NCBI RefSeq assembly: GCF_029210485.1
Contig: NZ_JARGET010000023.1
Location: forward strand, 1 to 64,000
DNA: 64,000 nt
Direction: 5' to 3'
Source of the DNA: Hoeflea sp. YIM 152468
GTDB taxonomy: Bacteria; Pseudomonadota; Alphaproteobacteria; Rhizobiales; Rhizobiaceae
Of the stretch, positions 29,593 to 38,333 are shown piece by piece. Position numbers and translations under genes: made by a program. Below the pieces are notes generated by a model, which searched no databases, was not told where the DNA came from, and saw nothing but the letters and a program-made list of their open reading frames with translations. Within the stretch, counting starts at the first letter, position 1; each line of letters starts with the position of its first letter.

Positions 29593-30498
29593 CTACACCG
29601 GAACCTGGTAGACCTCGCGGGCGCAATCGTGAAAAATCGAGTGTTTCTCGGTGTCCGAAAGCCCGGCCACGATCCCGCTGAACACCGCGAGCCATTCCTC
29701 AAACGAGATATGCAGTGCGGATACCGGGTAGTCGCTGGCAAACATGCAGCGGCCCGGCGTGAAGCAATCGATGCAGTGGTTTATGATCCCGGCAAGGCTG
29801 CCGACCGTCCACTGGGGGTCGTAGGCAACCGGGTCGGACAGTTTGAGCACAACATTGTCGGCCGCTGCCAGCGCGCGGACGCCCCGGCGCCAGCGGTCAA
29901 GTCCTTCGGCGTCACGGTCCATCGGGCTGCCGCAGTGATTGACGACAAACCGCATGTCCGGGTGATCGCTGGCCAGGCCGAGCGCATCGTCAAGTTGCCA
30001 GGGAGAGATCAGCAAATCAAAGCTCAGGCCGTGGCGCTGAAGGGCAGCAAGCCCCGTCCGCCATGCAGGGCTGTGGATGATCCCGGCATCGGCCGTTCGG
30101 GTTTTCGCCGGGTCAGGATGCCAGCTCAGGATCTCCCGGATGCCAGCGACACGCCTGTGCTCTGCAAGTTGCGCCAGTGTGCTTTCGATGTCGGGATCGG
30201 CCAGCGCAGCGTAAGCCACATAGCGCGCAGCGATACGCTCTGGCCGCGCCAGGCGGTCGAGCCATTCCACTTCACCGAAAGGATCCGTGGTGTCCCAGTT
30301 GGCCTCTGCGTGAACCGTGGCAACGATGTTGGCGCATGCCGCCTGGTGCCGATAGTCATCAGCCAGAAATGTGCGCCGCAGCGGCGCCAGGCCATCACCG
30401 CGCCCCGTGGCGGCCAACCAGGGATGGCGATCCAGGCTGAGGTCCCAGAGGTGGTGGTGGGCATCGATGATCGGCCCCTGATAGATTGTGCTGGGCAT
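29593..30498 (-). CDS. TIM-barrel amidohydrolase-family protein (COG3618-like)
   Basis: A 301-residue metal-dependent hydrolase. It has IIDAHHHLWD at the N-terminus (the HxH metal pair), HAEANWDTTDPFGEVEWLD, FVVNHCGSP in mid-barrel and a late Asp in FASDYPVS. The family includes sugar-acid lactonases and pyrone-dicarboxylate lactonase, so ring-opening of a lactone or cleavage of an amide is likely. AAGGA precedes the ATG. It begins nine bases after the dehydratase-like gene, so the three genes from 32456 down to 29593 form one operon. Confidence 0.75.
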   Translation of the reverse strand: MPSTIYQGPIIDAHHHLWDLSLDRHPWLAATGRGDGLAPLRRTFLADDYRHQAACANIVATVHAEANWDTTDPFGEVEWLDRLARPERIAARYVAYAALADPDIESTLAQLAEHRRVAGIREILSWHPDPAKTRTADAGIIHSPAWRTGLAALQRHGLSFDLLISPWQLDDALGLASDHPDMRFVVNHCGSPMDRDAEGLDRWRRGVRALAAADNVVLKLSDPVAYDPQWTVGSLAGIINHCIDCFTPGRCMFASDYPVSALHISFEEWLAVFSGIVAGLSDTEKHSIFHDCAREVYQVPV

Positions 30499-30507
30499 GA
30501 CAGGTCC

Positions 30508-31455
30508 TTAACCGGGAATGCCTTCGGTTCCGGCGCCGCAGACAAGCGCACAAACCGTCTCGGTCGCGGTCAATGCAACATGCCCGCCACGCAAGGCAGC
30601 CACCGCAGCAGCACCGCTGAGATCGGCGGCCAGTCCGAGCTCGGTCCAGAGCCAGCGCGCGGCCTCCTCCATGGCGCGGTCCTCAAGAAGGATGATGTCA
30701 TCGATCAGGTGACGCGACAGTTCAAACACATCAGGGTCGGTCCGGGCGCAAGCCATTGTCGCCACGCGGGTGCTGACCTTTGGAAGGGTGATGACCTGGC
30801 CGGCGGCCAGGGAGGCATGAAACGTCGGGCAGCCAACGGGTTCGATGCCGATGATGCGGATCGAGGGTTTGAGTGTCTTCAATGCCACAGCCATGCCTGT
30901 CAGCAAGCCGCCGCCGCCAATGGCGATGAGAATTGCATCGAGGTCGGGCAGCTCGTCCAGTATCTCCAGCGCCACGGTACCCTGACCCGCCATGACGGCC
31001 GGATCGGCGAAGGGATGAAAATAGGCCGCACCGGTCTTTGTCGCGAAGGCCAGTGCATGCTCATTGGTTTCATTCCAGACGGAGCCGACCACATGGACGG
31101 TGGCGCCCATGGCGCGCAATCGCTCCAGCTTGTAGGCGGCGACGTTTTCGGGAACGAAAATCGTGGCTTTCACGCCGGCAGAGCTTGCCGCACGCACGGT
31201 GGCCAGCGCGTGGTTGCCACCCGACGCGGTCACGACCCCCTGGGCGAGCGCGTCCCGCGGCGTGGACAGCAGCTTGTTGGTTGCCCCGCGCGCCTTGAAG
31301 GAACCGCTTGCCTGCAGGCATTCGAGCTTGAGCCAGAGCCGTGCGTCGGTGATCGGTGCGCTGAGCGCGGCAGCTGCCATCAGCGGGGTCTTGCGAATGT
31401 GCGGCGCAATGCGCGCCCGCGCGCTGATGATGTCGTTAAGCTCAAGTTGCATCAT
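30508..31455 (-). CDS. PLP-dependent threonine dehydratase/EutB-like enzyme
   Basis: A fold-type II PLP enzyme of 315 residues. The PLP lysine lies in SGSFKARGATNKL, the substrate loop is ASGGNHALA, and the phosphate is held by GGGGLLTG. There is no C-terminal ACT regulatory domain, so it is not the feedback-inhibited biosynthetic IlvA. The ATG at 31455 overlaps the stop of the upstream deacylase (ATGA). That pairing recalls EutE-EutB in hydroxyectoine utilisation clusters, but eutA, eutC and eutD/doeA are absent here. It may remove ammonia from a hydroxy- or diamino-acid released by the deacylase. Confidence 0.75.
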   Translation of the reverse strand: MMQLELNDIISARARIAPHIRKTPLMAAAALSAPITDARLWLKLECLQASGSFKARGATNKLLSTPRDALAQGVVTASGGNHALATVRAASSAGVKATIFVPENVAAYKLERLRAMGATVHVVGSVWNETNEHALAFATKTGAAYFHPFADPAVMAGQGTVALEILDELPDLDAILIAIGGGGLLTGMAVALKTLKPSIRIIGIEPVGCPTFHASLAAGQVITLPKVSTRVATMACARTDPDVFELSRHLIDDIILLEDRAMEEAARWLWTELGLAADLSGAAAVAALRGGHVALTATETVCALVCGAGTEGIPG

Positions 31456-32456
31456 GCCGGGCACCGGGAAGCCACAACCATGCAGCAGTTGCCAGCGCGC
31501 ACCCGGCCCGGGTGACGCAGGCCGTAGAGGATGCCATCTGTCGCAAAGTTGAGCTGTTTGGGCGCGCGCCGCGGGTCGGACAGGAAGTGGACCCGTCCGG
31601 CGGCTTGTCCTGCGCGTACCTCCGCACCCAGATTGTGCAGCGGTTCGAACACACCATCATCCTCTGACAGGTGGTGCGCTCGGGCAGTCAGCTCGTAGAC
31701 GGACTCGGGGAAACGGCTGTCGGTCCGTGTCGGGCTGCCCTCCATCAGGCCAAAATGGCGCAAGAGGTTATGGACGCCTTTCCGGCAGATCCTGACCGCG
31801 TCGGGTGACACGGTGCCGGCGCCGCCAAGTTCGGTGCCCACGGTGACCAGGCCCGCCCGCACCGCACTGGCAGTCGACGTGCGCGGGTCGCCGCGATTGG
31901 AGATGATGACGGTCATCGGGGCGTCAAACGCCGCTGCCGCGTTCTCAAACTTGCCATTCAGCGCCGGGTCATCAGAGGGGTCGATAATGGCGCTTGGGAT
32001 GATGGAAAGCGATGACCCGCCCGAATGCAGATCGACGAAAGCGTGAGCCATGGGGAACAGGAAGTCGTTGACCAGTGAGGACAGCTGCATCGTCGGCGAT
32101 CCCAGCGGATCACCGGGGAATGTCCGGTTGAAGTTGAGGCCGTCGATCGGCGAAACCCGCTGGCCTGCATTGACTGCCGGAAGGTTGATGGCCGGAACGA
32201 TGATCAGCCTGCCGCTGATGCTGCCGGGATCGAGATCGCGAACAATCTCGCCGAGAATGATCGGTCCCTCGTATTCGTCACCGTGATTGCCACCCTGAAG
32301 AATAACCGTCGGACCCTGGCCGTTGCTGATCACCGCAATCGGAACCGGCACAACACCCCAGGCGTCGTCATGCCCGGAATAGGGCAGGCGGATGAAGCCG
32401 GTCTGCTTTCCGCCCTTGTCAAAGTCGATATCTGTTTGCCACGCCTGCTTTGTCAC
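31452..32456 (-). CDS. DoeB/EutE-like deacylase (succinylglutamate desuccinylase/aspartoacylase family)
   Basis: A 334-residue zinc carboxypeptidase-like amidase. The metal ligands are seen in GGNHGDEYEG (His and Glu) and FVDLHSGG (His), the substrate Asn/Arg pair in NFNRTFPGD, and the likely catalytic Glu in TELGGAG. The overall pattern is close to DoeB/EutE, which removes acetyl from N-acetyl-2,4-diaminobutyrate in ectoine breakdown. A different N-acyl amino acid is possible because no ectoine hydrolase gene is present. The start is GTG with TGGAGC upstream. It is the first gene of a three-gene operon. Confidence 0.75.
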   Translation of the reverse strand: MTKQAWQTDIDFDKGGKQTGFIRLPYSGHDDAWGVVPVPIAVISNGQGPTVILQGGNHGDEYEGPIILGEIVRDLDPGSISGRLIIVPAINLPAVNAGQRVSPIDGLNFNRTFPGDPLGSPTMQLSSLVNDFLFPMAHAFVDLHSGGSSLSIIPSAIIDPSDDPALNGKFENAAAAFDAPMTVIISNRGDPRTSTASAVRAGLVTVGTELGGAGTVSPDAVRICRKGVHNLLRHFGLMEGSPTRTDSRFPESVYELTARAHHLSEDDGVFEPLHNLGAEVRAGQAAGRVHFLSDPRRAPKQLNFATDGILYGLRHPGRVRAGNCCMVVASRCPA

Positions 32457-32726
32457 GGTTGCTCCAGATCATGCTCAAAGGATCAAACCTGAAGCCCTGA
32501 CGGAATGGATGCAAGGCCGGAGCCGATCATTTGCCCTTCTTCATGAAAACAAAAATCTATCCGTGATGCCGACGCCTGTCCATGAAGCGTTTCGGGCCTG
32601 TCCGCCGGTCAAGCGCCAGGGCATTCCACGCACCCCGGGCGGGATGACAGAGCCGTGCGGCCGATTGCGCGCGCAAGCAGACGCCCAGCCGTGTTCATGG
32701 TCGGCCGGTTGAGAAATACGCAGCCT
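32457..32726. other. Gap between the two catabolic gene blocks
   Basis: These 270 bases separate the deacylase operon from the CoA-ester genes on the same strand. No frame looks coding. It should hold the promoter of the deacylase operon, but I see no strong -35/-10 pair. Confidence 0.35.
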
Positions 32727-33569
32727 CTACCATGTTGCGAACGCCTCCATCGCCACCGGCCCATTGGCACTGGCGGTCCAGAGTTTCAATCCACCGTCAC
32801 CCTCTGAGGCGTTCACGGTGAAATCGGCAGTGTCAAAGATCGGCGAAAGGCTGCGAAAGCGAAAGCTTTTCGGCGTGGCGCCCTTGAGGTCGGCTGCAGC
32901 CTGGCACAGCAATGTCGCCTGCATGGGCCCATGGACCACCAGGCCGGGGTAACCCTCGGCTTCGCCCGCATAGGGCGCATCGTAATGAATACGGTGGCTG
33001 TTGAACGTGAGCGCGGAATAACGGAAAAGCTGTGCGGACGAGGGCGTGATCTCGCGGCAAAATGAACCCCTTGGCGCCGCGGGCTGCGCGCGATTGGCGG
33101 CAGGCTTGTGCGGCGGCGTCGCGCCGCGATAGACAATATCCTGCCGCTCGGTCAGGACCGCACGGTCGTCGCTGGTCAGTTCATGCTCGACCGTGACAAA
33201 CCACAGCGGGCCGGAGCGGCCTTCCTTCAACACCACATCCTTGATGGTCGACAGCCGGGACACCGTCTCGCCGATGCGGATGTCGCTGTAAAATGTCAGG
33301 GCGCCTCCCGCCCACATCCGGCGGGGAAGCGGGATCGGCGGCAGGAACCCACCGCGGGCCGGATGGCCGTCCGGGCCCAGCTCGGCTGTGGCCGCAATCG
33401 GCTGAGCGAGACAGAAATGGATCATGAGCGCCGCACGATCTCCCGGCTGCGTGCCGGAGGTGCGGTCGAATGTGGCGTTGAACCTCCGCGCAAGGGAGGC
33501 GGTGAGAAGCTCGCACTCGCTCTGGGTCCGGCCGATCCAGGTTCTCAGATGCTCGATATCCGTGTCCAC
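32727..33569 (-). CDS. FAS1-like/MaoC-type hotdog dehydratase (mesaconyl-CoA hydratase-like)
   Basis: A 280-residue double-hotdog protein. The N-terminal half carries PPIPLPRRMWAGGALTFYSDI, typical of the HTD2/mesaconyl-C4-CoA hydratase group; the C-terminal half has FNSHRIHYDAPYAGEAEGYP and VVHGPMQATLL, the hotdog active-site loop. Enzymes of this group add or remove water at a branched or dicarboxylic enoyl-CoA. It starts at a GTG two bases after the CoA-transferase stop, so it belongs to the same operon. A role downstream of the dehydrogenase is inferred from that order. Confidence 0.75.
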   Translation of the reverse strand: MDTDIEHLRTWIGRTQSECELLTASLARRFNATFDRTSGTQPGDRAALMIHFCLAQPIAATAELGPDGHPARGGFLPPIPLPRRMWAGGALTFYSDIRIGETVSRLSTIKDVVLKEGRSGPLWFVTVEHELTSDDRAVLTERQDIVYRGATPPHKPAANRAQPAAPRGSFCREITPSSAQLFRYSALTFNSHRIHYDAPYAGEAEGYPGLVVHGPMQATLLCQAAADLKGATPKSFRFRSLSPIFDTADFTVNASEGDGGLKLWTASANGPVAMEAFATW

Positions 33570-33571
33570 AT

Positions 33572-34666
33572 TCAGTCCTGCTGCGGGTTGAGCCCGGGAA
33601 TCGGGCCATAGCGCCGTTGCTCGCCGGCAAAGACGGCGCCGGGGGCGGGGACCGACACCGGCCCGTTGGGGGAGTCGACCGTAATGCGGCGCAAATGCGG
33701 GTGAGCCGACAGCCCGGCCATATCATTGACCGAGGCCAGCGCAATGTCAGCCCTGGTGAGCATGTCAATCGCAGTGGCGGCATCGACCTTGCCGAAAGCG
33801 GCGGCGACCAGCGCGTCAGTTTCGGTGCGATTGCTCACGCGTGCCACATTGGTGGCAAAGCGGGGGTCTGTGGCAAGGGCAGGGTCGCCGATGAACAAGG
33901 AACAGAGTTTGGCCCATTCGCGGTCACTCTGGATCGAGATCAGGATCGGTGCACCGCTCTTTGGCGTGAACACGCCGTAGGGCGCGATCGAGGGATGTGC
34001 CAGTCCCACCCGTTTCGGGCTCTTGCCGCCTTCGTGGTTGAGCAAGGGCACGGTCAGCCAGTCGGCCATGACATCAAACATCGAGACCGAGATGTCGCTC
34101 CCCTTGCCGGTGATGCCGCGGCGGATCAGCGCCTCGAGGATCGCGGCATAGGCGGTCGCCCCCGTTGCAACATCGACGATGGAGATGCCGACGCGGGCCG
34201 GTTCGTCCGGTCCGCCGGTGATCGAGCAAAGGCCGGATTCCGCCTGAATAAGCAGGTCATAGGCCTTTCGGCCGGCCATCGGCCCCGCGTCGCCATAGCC
34301 GCTGATCGAGCAGGTGACGAGGCGCGGATAGTCGGTGCGCAGGCGGGCAGGGGCAAACCCCAGACGCGCGAGTGCTCCGGGCTTGAGATTCTGCACCAGC
34401 ACGTCCGCACTTGCGAGCAGCGTTTCCAGGGCGTCCTTGCCCTTGCTGGAAGCCAGGTTGAGCGTGACTGAGCTTTTGCCCCGGTTGAGCCAGACAAAAT
34501 AGCTCGATTGACCGGCCGCCACATCGTCATAACCGCGTGCAAAATCGCCCTCGGGGCGCTCGATCTTGGTCACATGCGCACCCGCATCAGCCAGCCGAGA
34601 CGAGGCAAAGGGTGCCGCAACGGCCTGTTCGATGGCAACGACCTTGAGGCCTTCCAGCGGCAACAT
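33572..34666 (-). CDS. CaiB/BaiF-family (class III) CoA-transferase
   Basis: Moves CoA between organic acids through an aspartyl-CoA intermediate. The 364 residues have the N-terminal signature EGLKVVAIEQAVAAPFASSRLADAGAHV, only part of which varies between members, then VWLNRGKSSVTLNLAS, VLVQNLKPGALARLG and the catalytic-Asp segment VGISIVDVATG. It overlaps the acyl-CoA dehydrogenase stop by one base (TGATG). It probably activates the free acid substrate that the dehydrogenase then oxidises; the acid is unknown. Confidence 0.85.
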   Translation of the reverse strand: MLPLEGLKVVAIEQAVAAPFASSRLADAGAHVTKIERPEGDFARGYDDVAAGQSSYFVWLNRGKSSVTLNLASSKGKDALETLLASADVLVQNLKPGALARLGFAPARLRTDYPRLVTCSISGYGDAGPMAGRKAYDLLIQAESGLCSITGGPDEPARVGISIVDVATGATAYAAILEALIRRGITGKGSDISVSMFDVMADWLTVPLLNHEGGKSPKRVGLAHPSIAPYGVFTPKSGAPILISIQSDREWAKLCSLFIGDPALATDPRFATNVARVSNRTETDALVAAAFGKVDAATAIDMLTRADIALASVNDMAGLSAHPHLRRITVDSPNGPVSVPAPGAVFAGEQRRYGPIPGLNPQQD

Positions 34667-35826
34667 CAGAACGACCTCGGCATGCCAAGCACATGCTCTG
34701 CGATGTAGGACAGGATCAGATTGGTGGAGATCGGCGCGACCTGGTAAAGCCGCGTCTCGCGAAACTTGCGCTCCACATCATATTCATTGGCAAAGCCAAA
34801 ACCGCCATGGAATTGAAGGCAGGCATTGGCTGCTTCCCACGATGCTTTGGCCGCCAGATATTTGGCCATGTTGGCCTCGGCGCCGCAGGGCTTGCCGGCG
34901 TCGTAAAGATGGCAGGCCTTGTAGCGCATCAGGTTTGCGGCTTCGACTTCGATGAATGCCTCCGCAATCGGGAACTGCACCCCCTGGTTTTGACCGATGG
35001 GCCGGCCGAAGACCTCGCGTTCGCTGACATATTTGGTCACGGTGTCGGTGAACCAGAATCCGTCGCCGATACACTCTGCAGCGATCAGCGCACGTTCGGC
35101 ATTCAGTCCGGTCAGGATGTATCTGAAGCCCTTGCCCTCTTCGCCGATCAGGCAGTCTTCAGGAATCTCCAGATTCTCGAAGAACAACTCGTTGGTCTCG
35201 TGATTGACCATGTTGGCGATGGGCTTGACCACCATTCCGCTTTTCATCGCCTGCTTGATGTCGACGAGGAAGATCGACAGGCCTTCGGATTTCTTTTCCA
35301 CCTCTGCCAGCGGCGTGGTGCGCGCCAGCAGGATCATGAAATCCGAGTGCTGCACGCGCGAAATCCAGACTTTCTGACCGTTGATCACATAGCGATCACC
35401 CTTCTTGACGGCATTGGTCTTGATCTTGGTGGTGTCCGTCCCGGTACTCGGTTCGGTCACGGCCATGGACTGGATGCGTAACTCTCCAGCCGCGATCCTG
35501 GGCAGGAATTTCTGGCGTTGTGTCTCCGAACCGTGCCGCACCAGCGTGTTCATATTGTACATCTGGCCGTGGCAGGCACCGGAATTGCCGCCGGTGCGAT
35601 TGATCTCCTCCATGATGACCGAGGCTTCGGTCAAGCCAAGACCCGAGCCGCCATACTCTTCGGGAATGAGCGCTGCCATCCAGCCTTCGCGTGTCAGTGC
35701 CGCGACGAATTCTTCCGGGTAGGCGCGTTCCTGGTCGATTTTACGGTGGTAGGCCGCGGGAAACTGGGCGCACAGTGCGCGAACTCCGTCGCGAATGTCG
35801 TGATAGCGCTCGTCGAGAAAATCCAT
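34666..35826 (-). CDS. Acyl-CoA dehydrogenase
   Basis: A flavoprotein that makes an alpha-beta double bond in an acyl-CoA. The 386 residues show MAVTEPSTGTDTTKIKT and GQKVWISRVQHSDFMILLA, the FAD-binding and substrate segments, and a C-terminal LQFHGGFGFANEYDVERKF. The usual catalytic Glu of the YEGT motif is missing (the stretch reads YQVAPIST). A Glu in GLNAERALIA sits where isovaleryl- and long-chain acyl-CoA dehydrogenases keep theirs. GAGGGT precedes the ATG. It is the first gene of the CoA operon and is divergent from a LysR gene. Confidence 0.85.
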   Translation of the reverse strand: MDFLDERYHDIRDGVRALCAQFPAAYHRKIDQERAYPEEFVAALTREGWMAALIPEEYGGSGLGLTEASVIMEEINRTGGNSGACHGQMYNMNTLVRHGSETQRQKFLPRIAAGELRIQSMAVTEPSTGTDTTKIKTNAVKKGDRYVINGQKVWISRVQHSDFMILLARTTPLAEVEKKSEGLSIFLVDIKQAMKSGMVVKPIANMVNHETNELFFENLEIPEDCLIGEEGKGFRYILTGLNAERALIAAECIGDGFWFTDTVTKYVSEREVFGRPIGQNQGVQFPIAEAFIEVEAANLMRYKACHLYDAGKPCGAEANMAKYLAAKASWEAANACLQFHGGFGFANEYDVERKFRETRLYQVAPISTNLILSYIAEHVLGMPRSF

Positions 35827-35877
35827 AGCAACCCTCGGTCTGACCTGTGAATTCAGCCTTTATAATCTCACCCGTTC

Positions 35878-35892
35878 ATATTGCGCAAATAT
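35878..35892. promoter_or_regulatory. Likely LysR-type regulator binding site (ATAT-N7-ATAT)
   Basis: ATAT-N7-ATAT at 35878-35892 contains the classic T-N11-A box and is centred on TTGCGCAA, an 8-base palindrome. It lies in the 121-base gap between the divergent LysR and acyl-CoA dehydrogenase genes, where such a regulator normally binds. Confidence 0.5.
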
Positions 35893-35947
35893 ATGTTTAT
35901 GATGCCGGATATACGATAATGTTATGGGCGCAGCGCGCAGGTGAAAA

Positions 35948-36880
35948 ATGGATATCAGGCAACTGCAGTATTTCATTGAGATCGTCGAGCAGGGCTCGTT
36001 CACCCGCGCCTCGCGAAGCCTGAACATTGCCCAGCCTGCGCTTTCCCTTCATCTGAGAAACATGGAAAATGCGCTCGGCACCCGCCTTCTGGTTCGCAGT
36101 CATGCGGGCGTCGTGCCGACGGAAGCGGGCGCACTCCTGGCACGAAGGGCGCGGTCGATTCTTGATGACCTTGCCCGGACCGAGGACGATATCCGAACCC
36201 TGGACGGCAACCCTCAGGGCGTTGTCAGGGTGGGGCTGCCCGGCACCATCAGTGCCATACTCGGACTGCCCCTGATAACCGCGGCGCGTGAACGGTATCC
36301 CGGGATTGTCCTCAACATTTCGGAAGCCATGAGCGGGTTTATCGCCGACTGGATGTCTGAAGGCCGGATCGACATCGCAGTGCTCTATTCTGCCTCGCAA
36401 GAAAGAGGAAATGTCTCTCAACGGCTGCTTGAGGAAGAGCTTGCGGTGATATGGCAGGGCGACAGCGACTGCCCGTCAGAAATGAGTCTGGAAGGATTGC
36501 GCGACACGCCCATGGTCTTGCCGAGTTCGGCGCACGGATTGCGCATACAGTTGAACGAGGCGATGCGCCCATTGGGGATAAGCCCCAATGTGGCGGTGGA
36601 AATTGATTCCTATGCAAACATCAAAAGTCTTGTCGCCGCAGGATTCGGGGCCTCGATCCTGCCTTACCATGCAGTGCAACAGGAGGTGTCGAAGGGAACA
36701 TTGGCGGTCAGCCGGATTGCAGATCCTGGTCTGTGGCGCGGCGTACATTTGACCTATCCCGCCAATCGTCCGGTCGCGCGCGCCCAGCAGGTCGTGCTCG
36801 GCCTCTTGCGTGAGGTCATATTCGAGCTTCACGCAAGCGGCGACTGGGCCGCAGTTCGGCTACCCAAGACGGATGACTAA
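35948..36880 (+). CDS. LysR-family transcriptional regulator (catabolic locus)
   Basis: A 310-residue activator with the N-terminal winged helix: MDIRQLQYFIEIVEQGSFTR and ASRSLNIAQPALSLHLRNME, then a two-lobed effector domain (about residues 90-300). It is transcribed away from the acyl-CoA dehydrogenase operon, which makes it the probable regulator of that operon. Its effector is likely the unknown acid or its CoA ester. AGGTG precedes the ATG. Confidence 0.85.
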   Translation: MDIRQLQYFIEIVEQGSFTRASRSLNIAQPALSLHLRNMENALGTRLLVRSHAGVVPTEAGALLARRARSILDDLARTEDDIRTLDGNPQGVVRVGLPGTISAILGLPLITAARERYPGIVLNISEAMSGFIADWMSEGRIDIAVLYSASQERGNVSQRLLEEELAVIWQGDSDCPSEMSLEGLRDTPMVLPSSAHGLRIQLNEAMRPLGISPNVAVEIDSYANIKSLVAAGFGASILPYHAVQQEVSKGTLAVSRIADPGLWRGVHLTYPANRPVARAQQVVLGLLREVIFELHASGDWAAVRLPKTDD

Positions 36881-36962
36881 AACGGGGATGACGAAAACAT
36901 GCTGGGGTGTTGCCGAGGCAGACGTGGTCCCGCCATCATCGGGGCGCTGAAATGCCGCCCAT

Positions 36963-38333
36963 TCAAAGCAGTTTTCCAGGGTTCAGAATCCCGTCAGGAT
37001 CGAGTGCCAGCTTGATCAAGCGCATCAGGGTGATTTCTTCCGGTGTTCGCGAATAGGAAAGATAGTCGCGCTTGAGCGTGCCGATGCCGTGCTCAGCCGA
37101 GATGGAGCCCCCGGCATCGCGGACCAGATCATAGACGATCCGGTAAACCTCATCGGTCGGATCGTCCTGACCGGGCTTGGGCTGGTCGGCTGCAATGTGC
37201 AGATTTCCATCGCCCGCATGGCCAAAGAAAAGCACCCTGATGTCTGGAAACCGCTGATGCAAGGCGTTGCGGCAGGCATCGACACATGCCCCCATCCTGC
37301 CGATGTCGAGGCTGATATCGAGGTTGATCAGATGCGGCATGATCTGTTCCAGCCTGTGGCCCTCGCGCACGGCCCAGAAGGCATTGGCCTCTTTTGTCGA
37401 TTGTGCGATCAGCGCATCGGTCAGGATGCCCGCTTCCAGCGCGCCGGCCAGAAAGGCTTCGAAGTCCGCCGTCTGGTCCGAACCATTGGTGCTTTCGGTT
37501 TCAATGATCACTGAAAGCGGGGGAACAGGTGAAAACAGCTGCACGCCTTCTGCCTGCTGCATCAAGGCAAAATAGTCCTGCCACATGACCTCCAGCGCCG
37601 ACAGCCCGGGAAGCTGGGTGCGGGCAAGCTTGAGCAAGCTTGGGACAGCGTCAAAGTCTGACAGGGCGCAAAGTGCTGTGCAGCGGCCGGTGGGCAGCGG
37701 GCGCAATCGCAGCACGGCACGGGTTATGATGCCAAGCGTGCCTTCCGACCCGGTAAAAAGCTGCGGCAGATTATAACCGGTGTTGTTTTTGACCAGCTTG
37801 CCAAGATCAGAGATGACGCTGCCATCGGCCAGCACCACCTCCAGTCCGAGAAGATTGTCGCGGGCCATGCCGTGTCGGATCACGCGCAACCCGCCGGCAT
37901 TGTTGGCCAGTATCCCGCCGATCTGGCAGCTGCCGCGTGATCCGAGATCGATCGGGAGCAGGAACCCTGCCGCCGCCGCGGCGTCCTGCGCCACCTGCAA
38001 CACCGTGCCCGCGCGCAGCGTGATGCTGGCGGCCTCGGCGTCGATGTCCTCGATTCCGGCGAACCGCTCCAAGGACAGAGCGACATCGCCGGGAGCTGGG
38101 TTTGCTCCCCCGGAAAGACCGGTCATTCCACCTTGCGGCACCAGGGTTTGTTGATGATGCGCGCAGATCGCAACGGCTGCCGAGATTTCCGCCGTGGTGG
38201 TGGGGCGCAGGACCGCCAGTGGCTTGTGCCGGCCGGTTTCGCTTGCGTCCGACATGCTGCGAACCGGAAGATCGTCACCAGTCAAGACCGCGCCCGGTCC
38301 CAGCGCCGCCGTCAATTCAGCCAACAAGGTCAT
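36963..38333 (-). CDS. FAD-linked 2-hydroxyacid dehydrogenase (GlcD family)
   Basis: A 456-residue flavoprotein with the VAO-type FAD domain (LVPQGGMTGLSGG, DLGSRGSCQIGGILANNAGG) and the FAD-oxidase C-terminal domain (FFGHAGDGNLH, EHGIGTLKRDYL). Members oxidise D-lactate, glycolate or D-2-hydroxyglutarate. No iron-sulphur GlcF or GlcE partner is adjacent. The ATG at 38333 has GGGAGGCGG before it; a longer frame begins at 38390. It is on the same strand as the catabolic genes but beyond the LysR gene, so it has its own promoter. Confidence 0.82.
   Translation of the reverse strand: MTLLAELTAALGPGAVLTGDDLPVRSMSDASETGRHKPLAVLRPTTTAEISAAVAICAHHQQTLVPQGGMTGLSGGANPAPGDVALSLERFAGIEDIDAEAASITLRAGTVLQVAQDAAAAAGFLLPIDLGSRGSCQIGGILANNAGGLRVIRHGMARDNLLGLEVVLADGSVISDLGKLVKNNTGYNLPQLFTGSEGTLGIITRAVLRLRPLPTGRCTALCALSDFDAVPSLLKLARTQLPGLSALEVMWQDYFALMQQAEGVQLFSPVPPLSVIIETESTNGSDQTADFEAFLAGALEAGILTDALIAQSTKEANAFWAVREGHRLEQIMPHLINLDISLDIGRMGACVDACRNALHQRFPDIRVLFFGHAGDGNLHIAADQPKPGQDDPTDEVYRIVYDLVRDAGGSISAEHGIGTLKRDYLSYSRTPEEITLMRLIKLALDPDGILNPGKLL

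Noticed and set aside
29629-31515. 628-codon plus-strand frame over the amidohydrolase and dehydratase genes
   Set aside because: The minus strand carries two coupled genes with clear motifs; this frame has none.
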